From positions 3,534,001 to 3,598,000 of the forward strand of contig NZ_CP041036.1 of NCBI RefSeq assembly GCF_006385555.1: 64,000 nucleotides of DNA, read 5' to 3'. The translations under genes were made by a program, and so were the position numbers. Below the pieces are notes generated by a model. It was not told the origin of the DNA. It saw only the letters and a program-made list of their open reading frames with translations, and ran no database searches. Source of the DNA: Shewanella polaris (GTDB lineage Bacteria; Pseudomonadota; Gammaproteobacteria; Enterobacterales; Shewanellaceae). Positions 45,061 through 53,976 of the stretch are shown one piece after another (position 1 is the first letter of the stretch; each line of letters begins with the position of its first letter).

Positions 45061-45240
45061 CGCATCCATATTAATCGGTATGTTTTATGCTACAGGAATT
45101 TATTTTTTGCGGTAGTGGTACTTTGTACAACCTTTAGGCTAATTATCTGTTCTGATTACACCTTTTAAGGTGGGATTGATGATGTTTAATATTTTTCATT
45201 GATCGATTATTGCCTTGCACCTGATATACCTTACTGACAC

Positions 45241-45570
45241 GGAATGGGGCATAAACGTGTCAGATATACTGACTTTAAAAGGGACAAATTCAACTCTGAA
45301 CTTGAGGCCGTTGAAGAAAATAGCGTGAGCCTGACAGGACGTCAGGCTAGCTTTCGGTGGCCATGGATGGCCTATCGGAAGCGGTAGCATTTTCGAATAA
45401 GGCTGAAGCCGTTACCCAATAAATTCAAAAGCTGGATCTACCCCATTGCGACCTTTTCGCTGTTTGAAAATGTTGCGGGGCGGCTGGGAGATCCAAGAGG
45501 GAACAGCCGTTGGTTTCCTCTTGGTCTGGTGTGGGTGAAGCGCCACGACGTTAGTGGCCGCAGGCCATAT
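45241..45570 (+). repeat. Dispersed repeat, right copy
   Basis: Begins GGAATGGGGCATAAACGTGT, contains the palindrome GTCAG-ATATA-CTGAC (45259-45273) and TTCAACTCTGAACTTGAGGC (45289-45308). It ends with the hairpin GCCAC-GACGTTA-GTGGC in the 72-bp segment 45495-45566. The copy at 61668-62126 has the same start, middle and end blocks in the same order. 45061-45240 and 45571-45651 contain nothing else recognisable. Confidence 0.7.
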
Positions 45571-45651
45571 TTGAAAAACGCTTTAAGGCTTCAACTCTCT
45601 TTTGGAAAATATAACTCGAAACAATCAGACTTTATTCATCATTAGTCAGTA

Positions 45652-47004
45652 TTAGCCCTGCTGTACAGGCAACCAGACTTTGACACTTAAGCCGCCTTGT
45701 GGGCGGTTTTGCATACTAATACGGCCACCGTGAGCTTCAATAATCTCACGACATAATGGCAAACCAATGCCAGTACCAGATTGTTTAGTCGAATAAAACG
45801 GTAACAAGGCTTGCGACAATACTTCACTAGACATCCCGCTACCTTGGTCTTCTACTTTAACGAATAACCCGTTAACTGGATGAGTCACGTCCTCAAACAT
45901 TAACGACACTGTGTCTGCCGCCGCGCCAGACTCATGGGCATTTTTAAGCAGATTGATAAAGACTTGTTCTAATTGCACTGCATCGAGTTTGATTGGATTA
46001 ATCGGTAAAGGTGACAACAGGTTAAATGGGTATTGCTGTGCTAGTTGTTGGGTCATCTTAGTCCAATCAATCAAGGCTTTTTGTGGCAACGGCAATTTAG
46101 CAAACTGGGCATAATGAGAGATAAACTGACTCAGGTGTGTGGTGCGATTTTCGATGGTATCAAAAATCAAATGCAGCTTGCTGTTGTCTAAATGCTGAGT
46201 TAAAAACTTACCTGAGTTGACCATAGATGCGATGGGTGCGACGGAGTTATTAAGCTCATGACTAATAATTCGAATCACTTTTTTCCATACCGCGACTTCC
46301 TGGCGATTAAGTTCTTTGGTGAGCTGTTTAAGCAAAATTAAATGGTGCTGCTGATTATTTTGAGTAAATCGTCCCCGAGATATATGCCAGGTTTCAATGT
46401 CGTTACTATCAGCATTATCATCAAGATCACCACCAGCACTATCGCTGCTCCCCATCGAAAACAACCCTTCTTGCTCGCTGTTTAACGCAGCTTTTAGCGC
46501 ATCGGGTAACATCACGACAAGATCAGGTAACAACATGCCTTCTATTTTGACACCCCGATTAAACAAATGCCGCGCAGCGCTATTGGCGTAAATTACCCGC
46601 TCGGAATCATCAATTAATAGCATGACATTAGGCGTGTTTTGAATCACCTTATCGAGCATTAACTCGCGCTGATAAATAAACTGGCGCTCACTGCGCAGTT
46701 TTGCCGATGCTTGGTTGTATAAGCTCACTAATCTATCAAGCTGTGGCTCACCGTAGGGATGCAGCGACACACTAAAATCGTTATCTTTAAAATTCAGCAA
46801 GCCAATTTCAAGCGCTTGCAGGCTTTCACTCAATCGCCTTGTTAGCCACATACTGAAAAAATAACACACAGCCAACATCACAATAATAGCCAGCCATAAG
46901 GAGTCCGCGCCCAATGTAAACCAGACAACAGCCCCTGCCATAGCCCCGGCAAGGCAACTCAACATGGTACCTAATAACAATTTAGTGCGCAGTGACAACA
47001 TCAT
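45652..47004 (-). CDS. Sensor histidine kinase (NtrY/PAS type) of the sigma-54 efflux circuit
   Basis: 450 residues. Two N-terminal transmembrane helices with almost no periplasmic loop (about 8-48), a HAMP-like linker, a PAS domain (NTPNVMLLIDDSERVIYANS), the H-box HELNNSVAPIASM and a HATPase domain (FINLLKNAHESG, GIGLPLCREIIEAHGG). The very short periplasmic loop suggests sensing within the membrane or cytoplasm. Its ATG overlaps the stop of the response regulator gene by 4 bp (ATGA), so they are translationally coupled. Confidence 0.9.
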   Translation of the reverse strand: MMLSLRTKLLLGTMLSCLAGAMAGAVVWFTLGADSLWLAIIVMLAVCYFFSMWLTRRLSESLQALEIGLLNFKDNDFSVSLHPYGEPQLDRLVSLYNQASAKLRSERQFIYQRELMLDKVIQNTPNVMLLIDDSERVIYANSAARHLFNRGVKIEGMLLPDLVVMLPDALKAALNSEQEGLFSMGSSDSAGGDLDDNADSNDIETWHISRGRFTQNNQQHHLILLKQLTKELNRQEVAVWKKVIRIISHELNNSVAPIASMVNSGKFLTQHLDNSKLHLIFDTIENRTTHLSQFISHYAQFAKLPLPQKALIDWTKMTQQLAQQYPFNLLSPLPINPIKLDAVQLEQVFINLLKNAHESGAAADTVSLMFEDVTHPVNGLFVKVEDQGSGMSSEVLSQALLPFYSTKQSGTGIGLPLCREIIEAHGGRISMQNRPQGGLSVKVWLPVQQG

Positions 47005-48425
47005 GATTTGCTATCTCGGATACCGTATTTTTCCATACGGCGATATAAGGCTTGTCGACTTAACCCAAACGATTTTGCGACTCTAGCAATCACGCCATTG
47101 TATTGTGTCAGTGCTTGCTCGATTTGAAGCTTATCGGGCTCAAATGTGACAACTGTGTCTTCGGTGTCTGACGAGGTTTTAGGCTGATGTTGAGATTGAT
47201 CTTGGGTTTGAGGTTGAGCAATTATCTGCAAGGGTTTATCGGCTACCCCCCCTAACGTCATTAAACCAAAATCATTAATGCTCAGTTGAGTGGATTGTGT
47301 CAGTAGCACCGCCCGTTTACAGGCATTTTCTAGTTCGCGCACGTTACCCGACCAACAATGATTAACCAGCGCCAGTTGGGTGGTTTTATCTAGGCTAAAG
47401 CTGTCACCAATAAAATGTTTCACCAACGGTAAAATATCGTCTTGGCGCTGATTTAACGGCGGTATGGTCAGTTCAATCACATTCAAACGATAGAATAAAT
47501 CTTCACGAAAACGCCCATGGGCAATGTCATCAGCTAAATCGGCATTGGTTGCGCTAATGACTCGCACATTCACTTTGCGGGTTTGATGGCTGCCTAAACG
47601 TTCAAATTCACCCGTTTGCAGCACGCGCAATAACTTTACTTGGCCAGACAATGGCAAATTGCCAATTTCATCTAAAAATAATGTGCCACCGTCGGCGGCT
47701 TCAAAACGACCCATACGGGTCTTGTTGGCGCCAGTGAATGCACCTGCTTCTGCGCCAAACAGTTCGGCTTCTAATAAATCCATTGGTAGAGCGCCAATGT
47801 TAACCTTAATAAACGGTTGGTCTTTTAATGGCGAGTTGGCCTGCAAAATGTCGGCGATTTTGTCTTTACCTGCGCCATTGGGCCCCGTGATCATCACAGA
47901 TACGTCAGAACGGGCAACTTGCAACGCTAAATCGACACAGCGCTGCATGGCGCCGCTACCAAACACTAAGCCGCATAAGTCGGCGCCATTAATGGCTGAC
48001 ATGCGATCACTGTGAATACGGTTTAACTGGCTATTTTGTTGAGAAAGTCGATAGATAGACAATAAGTTACTAATACTGTTGAGCAACTTAGCGTCGTCCC
48101 ACGGTTTACCCATGTAATCGGCCGCACCCGCTTTAACCAACTCGACAGCCGTTTCTAATTGAGTCCAAGCCGTCATCAAAATAATTGGTAGATTGGGCTG
48201 CAACTGACGTAACGCATAAAACAGCTGCTTGCCCTCCTCTCCCGATGTAGTGTCACGGCTAAAGTTCATGTCTTGGATAACTAAGCTGATCTCTTTGTTA
48301 GTGACAATATCAATTGCCGCTTCGGGTGAATGACAAAAAATAGCATGATAATCATGCAGCTCAATCATTAACGCTAGCGCTTGGCAAATGGCATGGTTGT
48401 CATCAACAATTAAAATATTATCCAT
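47001..48425 (-). CDS. NtrC-family sigma-54-dependent response regulator
   Basis: 474 residues from ATG 48425; upstream in-frame starts (to 48572) would add an unrelated hydrophobic leader. Receiver domain (ILIVDDNHAICQALALMIEL, LVIQDMNFS, KPWDDA). The AAA+ domain has Walker A GPNGAGKD, GAFTGA in AEAGAFTGANKTR, and Walker B GGTLFLDEIG. The C-terminal Fis-type HTH is NGVIARVAKSFGLSRQALYRRM. The Walker A motif is slightly unusual (GPNGAGKD instead of GExGTGKE). It should activate a sigma-54 promoter, most likely the one upstream of the adaptor gene in the same locus. Confidence 0.93.
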   Translation of the reverse strand: MDNILIVDDNHAICQALALMIELHDYHAIFCHSPEAAIDIVTNKEISLVIQDMNFSRDTTSGEEGKQLFYALRQLQPNLPIILMTAWTQLETAVELVKAGAADYMGKPWDDAKLLNSISNLLSIYRLSQQNSQLNRIHSDRMSAINGADLCGLVFGSGAMQRCVDLALQVARSDVSVMITGPNGAGKDKIADILQANSPLKDQPFIKVNIGALPMDLLEAELFGAEAGAFTGANKTRMGRFEAADGGTLFLDEIGNLPLSGQVKLLRVLQTGEFERLGSHQTRKVNVRVISATNADLADDIAHGRFREDLFYRLNVIELTIPPLNQRQDDILPLVKHFIGDSFSLDKTTQLALVNHCWSGNVRELENACKRAVLLTQSTQLSINDFGLMTLGGVADKPLQIIAQPQTQDQSQHQPKTSSDTEDTVVTFEPDKLQIEQALTQYNGVIARVAKSFGLSRQALYRRMEKYGIRDSKS

Positions 48426-48471
48426 TAGAGTATATTTGAATCCAATTAGGTTATTGCTATACAAAAATATG

Positions 48472-48532
48472 TTTACACAATAAACATTTACTAACAAAAG
48501 TTTATTTATACAATGAACATTTACTGACAAAA
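48472..48532. repeat. Pair of 28-bp direct repeats upstream of the sigma-54 regulator
   Basis: Units 48472-48499 and 48505-48532 (period 33 bp, three helical turns) share 25 of 28 bases, with core AACATTTACT. They sit 47-107 bp upstream of the regulator ATG in an AT-rich spacer. Possible binding sites or a slippage product. Confidence 0.5.
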
Positions 48533-48607
48533 ATAAAATTAACAATAGCATGACAGAAGTCGTCATTGTCACACTATTGTTAAGCGCTAACGCCGCATTT
48601 AAGCAGA

Positions 48608-49816
48608 TTACACACTGCGGGTGGCCATAGCAGGTGAAATATTAGCCGCTTTAGTCGCTGGCACTATTACCGCTAGCGTTGTCACAACCAGCAAACCAAT
48701 AACAGACACAATCGGATAAATCACTGGCACCATAGGCAAGCTATACAGTGACATTAATTGTTGACCGAGCACTAATGCCAACATGCCGCCAATCACGCCA
48801 CCCACAATACATATCAAGTAGTTTTCGACCATAAAGTATTGAATGATGTCACGCTTATTGGCACCTAGCGCACGACGAGTGCCTATTTGTTTGGTGCGAC
48901 GTTGAATATTAAACATCACCATACCGGTTAATCCCAACGCAGTAATTAACAGCAATAACACCACCATAATACTCAACACAGTCGCCATTAAACGGTGGTT
49001 ACTGTAGGTTAGGTTTTTAATCGAGGTGAGTGTTTGAAAATTCTCCACAACACGATTTGGATTTTCTGCATGCAAGGCTTTACGAATGACTTCTTCTAAC
49101 CCAGAAATATGTTCAGGCAATGCCCGCACCATGTATGATTTATTACTGCTACTGCCACCAAAATCGATATTTTGAATCACGCTATATTCAAAGTTTTCGT
49201 GGTCAACCCAAGCACCTTGCAGCTTATCAACTACGCCTATAATGGTCACCGCTTGCTCACCTTGATATACGGTTTTCCCTAATGGCGACTCATCGCCCCA
49301 AAAGGCTTTGGCCAAGGGTTGCGACACTAATGCCAGCATGCCGCTATCATCTAGGCTGGTATTAATTTCATCGGCGGTAAAGTTGCGCCCAGCAATGAGT
49401 TTAGCGCCCATCACATTCAATAAATGCTCGTTACCTAAATAAAAGGCAAAACCAGGGGTACTTTTGGCCGCATCCTCATCAGGGCTGTCCACATAACGAT
49501 CCATCCAACCACTGTCGCTTAATGGCAGCATATTGCTATAACTGGCATCGATGACATTGGGCAGCGAACGCAAAATTTGCTGGTCGACTTGGTTTTGTTT
49601 CATGTTGTCGATAGCGGGATCAAAGTTATACACGTTAAAGGTGAGTATTTGGTCTTCGGCATAGCCCGACTCTCGTTGCATTAATGACAAACGTTCATTA
49701 ATGATAAAGCTGGCATTAGCCACAATCGCAACAGATAGAATAATTTGTAATAACAATAGAATAGGCGCACTTTTACTGCGCATTAAACTAGATAAAATCG
49801 GTTTAATATGTAACAT
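48608..49816 (-). CDS. ABC transporter permease (MacB_PCD/FtsX family), second permease
   Basis: 402 residues. One N-terminal TM (SAPILLLLQIILSVAIVANA), a periplasmic MacB-type domain of about 240 residues, and three C-terminal TMs. The FtsX signature is RRTKQIGTRRALGANKRDIIQYFMVEN. With the preceding permease and ATPase it forms a heterodimeric efflux transporter. AAGGAC precedes the ATG. It is followed by the regulator after 180 bp. Confidence 0.9.
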   Translation of the reverse strand: MLHIKPILSSLMRSKSAPILLLLQIILSVAIVANASFIINERLSLMQRESGYAEDQILTFNVYNFDPAIDNMKQNQVDQQILRSLPNVIDASYSNMLPLSDSGWMDRYVDSPDEDAAKSTPGFAFYLGNEHLLNVMGAKLIAGRNFTADEINTSLDDSGMLALVSQPLAKAFWGDESPLGKTVYQGEQAVTIIGVVDKLQGAWVDHENFEYSVIQNIDFGGSSSNKSYMVRALPEHISGLEEVIRKALHAENPNRVVENFQTLTSIKNLTYSNHRLMATVLSIMVVLLLLITALGLTGMVMFNIQRRTKQIGTRRALGANKRDIIQYFMVENYLICIVGGVIGGMLALVLGQQLMSLYSLPMVPVIYPIVSVIGLLVVTTLAVIVPATKAANISPAMATRSV

Positions 49817-49845
49817 GGCAATGTCCTTTTTAACCTTAACTGGAG

Positions 49846-51159
49846 TTATTGGGCTTTTAAATACACGCTAGGTTTAGTTCGGCACACTACCCATGCTGGA
49901 TATATGCCTGCTAATACCGCGGTAGAAATAGCAATGATGGGAGTAATAAACCACATACTGGCATCAAGCCCTGTTACATTCTGGTCGACACTAAAATAGG
50001 CGTTTAGCGCAGCTAACGACCCCCAAGCCCATAGCAAACCAATCACACCACCAAAAAAGCCAATCATGCCTACCTCGACCATGTACTGGCTAAAAATTTG
50101 TCCTCGGCTAGCGCCAATAGCACGGCGAACACCCACTTCAGGTGCGCGTTTTAAAAACTTGGTGAGTAAAAGCCCAAGAATATTGACCAAGCACACGCTT
50201 AAAAACAGCAAGCTTAAACCGACAAGAATCTTGTTGTCTTTGGGTACCACATTGTTGTCTTCAAGCCATTTATCAATGTCGCTAATTTGCACTAACTCAG
50301 CAGGTGTTTTGGCTGTATCGGTAAAACGACCTATGGTTCGTTGTTGCTCAGCATAACGTGTTAACCAGCCTAAAAAGCTTTGTTTCTGCTCATCGGTGTT
50401 AAGTTCAGTCCAAAATTGAATCCACACTTTTTCAGATGTTAATCTGTCGTTATACGTCAGCATGGTTTCGAACTTCCAACCACTGGTGTTACCCCACACA
50501 TCAAATTCTTCTTGGCCTGTTAACGAGAACGGAATGAATATTTCTTCAGCATCATTAAAGGCACCATTAAGTGGGTCGTAGTATTTAGGTTGCGGATTCC
50601 AGTCTTCAATCACTCCAACAATTTGGTAAGGTTTGCGGTCTAAAAACAGTGTTTTACCTACGCTGTTTTTACCTTCAAAAAAGCGTAAGTTTAATTTTTG
50701 ACTAATCACCACTTGATAGGCTGGTCGTAAATCAACACTGGCATCCCAGTAACTACCATAAAGAAATGGCACCGAAAAAATCCGAAAAAAGTCTCTGTCG
50801 GTGACCCGAACACTGTTTAACACAGGTTCTATTTTAGGGTCATCAGACTGCATGGCTAAGCCGGTACGATAAGACGCCGCTTTTAACCCCAAATCACTGT
50901 TGTTGCGTAAATTCATTGCATCAATGTAAGTAATGCTTGAACTAAACTCATCCCAGGTATCTAAACCTTGGCTCCACAACTGCACTGAATTAATCACCTC
51001 ACTGCGATCACCTGCTGGGTTATAAGACATGGTTTTATAAACATTGAGCGTAGTGATAGTAATGCCGATCCCAATCGAAATTGCTAACACCATTAACATC
51101 GATAACATCGGCGTTTTTCGGATACTTCGCCACGCTAAATCGCAATAGTAAAAAAACAT
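49846..51159 (-). CDS. ABC transporter permease (MacB_PCD/FtsX family), first permease
   Basis: 437 residues from ATG 51159, which has AGGGGA upstream; the longer frame to 51231 would overlap the ATPase gene. N-terminal TM (MLSMLMVLAISIGIGITITT), periplasmic domain, then three TMs with FLKRAPEVGVRRAIGASRGQ as the FtsX motif. It starts 10 bp after the ATPase stop. The two permeases are only distantly alike, so the transporter is probably a heterodimer. Confidence 0.9.
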   Translation of the reverse strand: MFFYYCDLAWRSIRKTPMLSMLMVLAISIGIGITITTLNVYKTMSYNPAGDRSEVINSVQLWSQGLDTWDEFSSSITYIDAMNLRNNSDLGLKAASYRTGLAMQSDDPKIEPVLNSVRVTDRDFFRIFSVPFLYGSYWDASVDLRPAYQVVISQKLNLRFFEGKNSVGKTLFLDRKPYQIVGVIEDWNPQPKYYDPLNGAFNDAEEIFIPFSLTGQEEFDVWGNTSGWKFETMLTYNDRLTSEKVWIQFWTELNTDEQKQSFLGWLTRYAEQQRTIGRFTDTAKTPAELVQISDIDKWLEDNNVVPKDNKILVGLSLLFLSVCLVNILGLLLTKFLKRAPEVGVRRAIGASRGQIFSQYMVEVGMIGFFGGVIGLLWAWGSLAALNAYFSVDQNVTGLDASMWFITPIIAISTAVLAGIYPAWVVCRTKPSVYLKAQ

Positions 51160-51169
51160 AGTGTTCCCC

Positions 51170-51868
51170 TTAGCGAGTGCCGGTAGCAGCAGGTTGGTAC
51201 ATCGAAAAATCACATACTTGACCATCAACAATTTGAATATTGCGCTGGGCCCGACGAGCTAATTCAGGGTCGTGGGTCACCATAATAATGGTGGTGCCCT
51301 TTTGATTGATATTTTCAAGTAATTCCATCACTTGGCGCGCCATTAAACTGTCTAAGTTACCGGTAGGTTCATCGGCTAATAAAAACCGTGGCTCGCCTGC
51401 TAATGCACGCGCAATGGCGACACGTTGCTGCTGTCCGCCAGACAATTGCGTCGGTAAATGCTTCATCCGTGCACCTAGGCCGACCTGTTCTAATGCTGAC
51501 TCGACTCGGCGCTTACGCTCACTGGCATTCATACCGCGATAACGCAATGGCACTTCAACATTTTCGGCCAAGTTAAGGTCGGGAATAAGGTTGAATCCCT
51601 GAAAAATAAAGCCAATTTTTTCATTGCGGACTTTAGCGCTTTTGTTGTCACTTAAATTCGACACATTGACGCCATCAAGGCTGAACTCACCAGAGGTAAA
51701 GCCTTCGAGCAAACCCGCAATATTCAAAAAGGTGGTTTTACCTGAACCAGACGGTCCCGTAACCGCGACAAACTCGCCTTCACTCACTTCAAGGTTAAAG
51801 TCGCGTAGCGCATGGGTTTCAACTAAGTCAGTTTTGAATACTTTACTGATATTTTTCATGGATAACAT
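51170..51868 (-). CDS. ABC transporter ATP-binding protein (MacB/LolD-like)
   Basis: 232 residues. Walker A GPSGSGKTT, signature LSGGQQQRVAIARAL, Walker B FLLADEPTGNLD, H-loop MVTHD. Belongs to the type VII (mechanotransmission) MacB/LolD/FtsE group, which couples ATP hydrolysis to periplasmic conformational change rather than transmembrane substrate passage. AGGAAG lies 7 bp before ATG 51868. It energises the two downstream permeases. Confidence 0.93.
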   Translation of the reverse strand: MLSMKNISKVFKTDLVETHALRDFNLEVSEGEFVAVTGPSGSGKTTFLNIAGLLEGFTSGEFSLDGVNVSNLSDNKSAKVRNEKIGFIFQGFNLIPDLNLAENVEVPLRYRGMNASERKRRVESALEQVGLGARMKHLPTQLSGGQQQRVAIARALAGEPRFLLADEPTGNLDSLMARQVMELLENINQKGTTIIMVTHDPELARRAQRNIQIVDGQVCDFSMYQPAATGTR

Positions 51869-52042
51869 AATGGCTTCCTAGGTTAATTCGGTTGTCGCAT
51901 TCCGGTGCTTAAGGCTGGGAATGTAAATTCTGCTAATATGAATACGGCTTTGCTAAATACGGTCGTGTAAAATAATTTATTGTTAAATGCTGTGTTATTA
52001 AATGCTGTGCTGTTTAATACTTTTTTGTTGTCATTAATACAG

Positions 52043-52264
52043 CTAAAACAGCAGCTTAATCTTGAGCATGTCGCTAATATCAATATGCAAACTAACAGTC
52101 GGATTGATGTCACTTAACCGAGTCGATACTTGGCTGCTTATATCAATTAATTGCAAACTGACCGATAACCAATCGGTCTGATTATCAATGCGATAACTCA
52201 CAGCCATCGCGAGAATAAATAACGCGCCTAGCGCGATAAGCTGTCTACGTTGAATAAAAGTCAT
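52043..52264 (-). CDS. Possible small membrane protein in the efflux operon
   Basis: 73 residues: a basic N-terminus (MTFIQRRQ), one transmembrane helix (about 8-23), then a 50-residue periplasmic tail. AAGGA lies 6 bp before the ATG, and it lies between the adaptor and ATPase genes on the same strand, both of which favour a real gene. No family is recognised, and the rest of the 480-bp spacer is AT-rich, so it could be fortuitous. Confidence 0.45.
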   Translation of the reverse strand: MTFIQRRQLIALGALFILAMAVSYRIDNQTDWLSVSLQLIDISSQVSTRLSDINPTVSLHIDISDMLKIKLLF

Positions 52265-52304
52265 AGAATGTCCTTACTCAGTTAAATGTTTGGTTATTTT
52301 CTTA

Positions 52305-52357
52305 GTTATTGATTTAGCTATCGATTTAGCTATCGATTTAGCTATCGATTTAGTTAT
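52305..52357. repeat. 12-bp tandem repeat array at the adaptor gene 3' end
   Basis: About four units of GATTTAGCTATC, with degenerate edges, beginning at the stop codon of the adaptor gene. Four near-perfect copies imply recent slippage expansion. Confidence 0.75.
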
Positions 52358-53613
52358 CGGATTTGAATTGTTGGATCATTTTTAAAGGTTTCGGTACCGG
52401 ATATCACCCATACGTCACCAGCTTCACCACCGTCTATCACTTCAACTTGGCTCATACTGCGTGCGCCCAATTTAACGGCTTTTTTATGAGCGACAGCGTT
52501 ATTCACTTGATACGCTACTTCGCCGCCCATATTGAGAAAATCACCACGTTTCACTATCAATACATTGGGTCTGTTTTCCAGTAATACTCGGGCAGACAAA
52601 CGCTGATTTTGGCGTAACGATAAAGTGTTACTGTCAGCAAAACGCACTCGGGCGGTCACTTCACGATTGCGGACTTCAGGTGAAATTGAAGACAACTGGC
52701 CAACCACATTCACGTTGCCAAAACTCAACTCGACATCCATCCCTAATCCCAGCTCATCGGCATAAGACTCTGGCACAGCTAACTCGGCCTCAAAGGCACT
52801 TAAATCGACCACAGTTAATATTGGCTGACTGGCGGCAATACGGGCTTTTTGTTCCACCAGCCAGTTACCAATAATGCCGCTAACGGGTGCGATAATGCTC
52901 AAGGCATTGGCTTGACGGGTTAACTCTCTTACGACTAAAGCTTGGCGTTGTACTTCAAGAGTACGGTTTTTAATTTCAAAACTGAGGGTGTCGCGCATAA
53001 GCTCAACTTCTTGTTGGGCATGCTTATGCAATAATTTGGCTTTATGTAAATCATCTTTGCTTTTTTCATAATCGATTATGCTGATCAAACTGGACTCAAT
53101 CAGTTGATCGCCACGACGACTTTCACGATCAGCGGCTTCTAAATCCACTTTCGCCATGTCTAAAACCTGGCTAACGCGCAATTGCTCTCGGCGGGCATCT
53201 AACTTGGCACGCTCTAAATTTCCTTGCATACCTTCAAGCATCGACTGCTGTTGTTGCAATTCACTTTGTAAACGTGGGCTTTCAATTTTGGCTACCACTT
53301 GCCCCAGTTCCACTTCATCGCCAGGCTGACTTAATAGCGTCACCACACCTTCTTCCGTGCTATATAAAATGGGCGCATTGGCCGCCACAATTTTACCGGT
53401 AGTGGCAATATCTCGAACCAAAGTGCCACGGGTTAAGGTTGCCAAACGTAAATCTGCACCATCAACCGAACGTTGATTACTGTCATGACTTAAACTCGCC
53501 CACACCAATGCGCTCATCAATATGGCACCGCAACCTATCATCAAGGGTAAGCGCAATTTACGACCTAACTTAGGCGCAATAACGGTATCTTGGCTACTTG
53601 TGTCTTTAATCAT
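52354..53613 (-). CDS. HlyD/MacA-type periplasmic adaptor of the sigma-54 efflux operon
   Basis: 419 residues. Cytoplasmic N-tail, one TM (PLMIGCGAILMSALVWASLS), a lipoyl-like half (VVTLLSQPGDEVELGQVVAKI), and a long alpha-helical hairpin rich in Gln/Glu/Leu (about 110-215). A second lipoyl half (IIAPVSGIIGNWLVEQKARI) and a beta-barrel with membrane-proximal domain follow. It should connect the transporter to an outer-membrane TolC channel encoded elsewhere. First gene of the operon, directly downstream of a sigma-54-like promoter. Confidence 0.9.
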   Translation of the reverse strand: MIKDTSSQDTVIAPKLGRKLRLPLMIGCGAILMSALVWASLSHDSNQRSVDGADLRLATLTRGTLVRDIATTGKIVAANAPILYSTEEGVVTLLSQPGDEVELGQVVAKIESPRLQSELQQQQSMLEGMQGNLERAKLDARREQLRVSQVLDMAKVDLEAADRESRRGDQLIESSLISIIDYEKSKDDLHKAKLLHKHAQQEVELMRDTLSFEIKNRTLEVQRQALVVRELTRQANALSIIAPVSGIIGNWLVEQKARIAASQPILTVVDLSAFEAELAVPESYADELGLGMDVELSFGNVNVVGQLSSISPEVRNREVTARVRFADSNTLSLRQNQRLSARVLLENRPNVLIVKRGDFLNMGGEVAYQVNNAVAHKKAVKLGARSMSQVEVIDGGEAGDVWVISGTETFKNDPTIQIR

Positions 53614-53672
53614 CTCAGGTCCTTAGGTAACGCGCTGACCGCACCCACCTCTTTACATTTATACCAAGATAA

Positions 53673-53689
53673 AGCACAAGCCATGCCAA
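53673..53689 (-). promoter_or_regulatory. Sigma-54 (-24/-12) promoter candidate
   Basis: Minus strand TTGGCATGGCTTGTGCT matches TGGCAYRNNNNTTGCW with one mismatch (GTGC for TTGC); GG and GC have the required spacing. It lies about 60 bp upstream of the adaptor ATG, and the operon encodes its own sigma-54 activator. Confidence 0.65.
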
Positions 53690-53753
53690 TAGTTATTTAT
53701 TGTTATTTTTCATGATGATAATAATTTTAAAAGATAACCGAACACCCTAAAAG

Positions 53754-53813
53754 TGTCCGCGGACAGCGTTAAAAACTGTCCGGTTATTGAGAAAGTGTCC
53801 GAGCGGACACTTT
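53754..53813. promoter_or_regulatory. Upstream activating sites: GTGTCCG/CGGACAC palindromes
   Basis: Three elements: perfect palindrome TGTCCGCGGACA (53754-53765); half-site CTGTCCGG (53776-53783); and AAAGTGTCCG-AG-CGGACACTTT with 10-bp perfect arms (53792-53813). They stand 65-140 bp upstream of the -24 element, the usual place for NtrC-type enhancer sites. 53814-53976 has nothing else. Confidence 0.7.
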
Positions 53814-53976
53814 TAAAGAGAGTTTGAAATAGGTGTGATAAGAGCGACTTAATCGAAATGTTAAAAATAGATAGAGGGATACTGATTTACTTTACTAAGA
53901 AACCCGTTCAACCTGGTTTGACGCCAAAAATAAGTAAATGACAAATAGCTAAAACAAGCATCTCCAAAAACTACAG

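Noticed and set aside
44097..45570. Insertion sequence with its own transposase
   Set aside because: The only sizeable frame encodes a two-TM protein; no DDE, HUH or serine-recombinase motif is present, so only a non-autonomous repeat is claimed.
52305..52357. CRISPR-like array
   Set aside because: Units are 12 bp and directly adjacent without spacers, so it is a simple tandem repeat.
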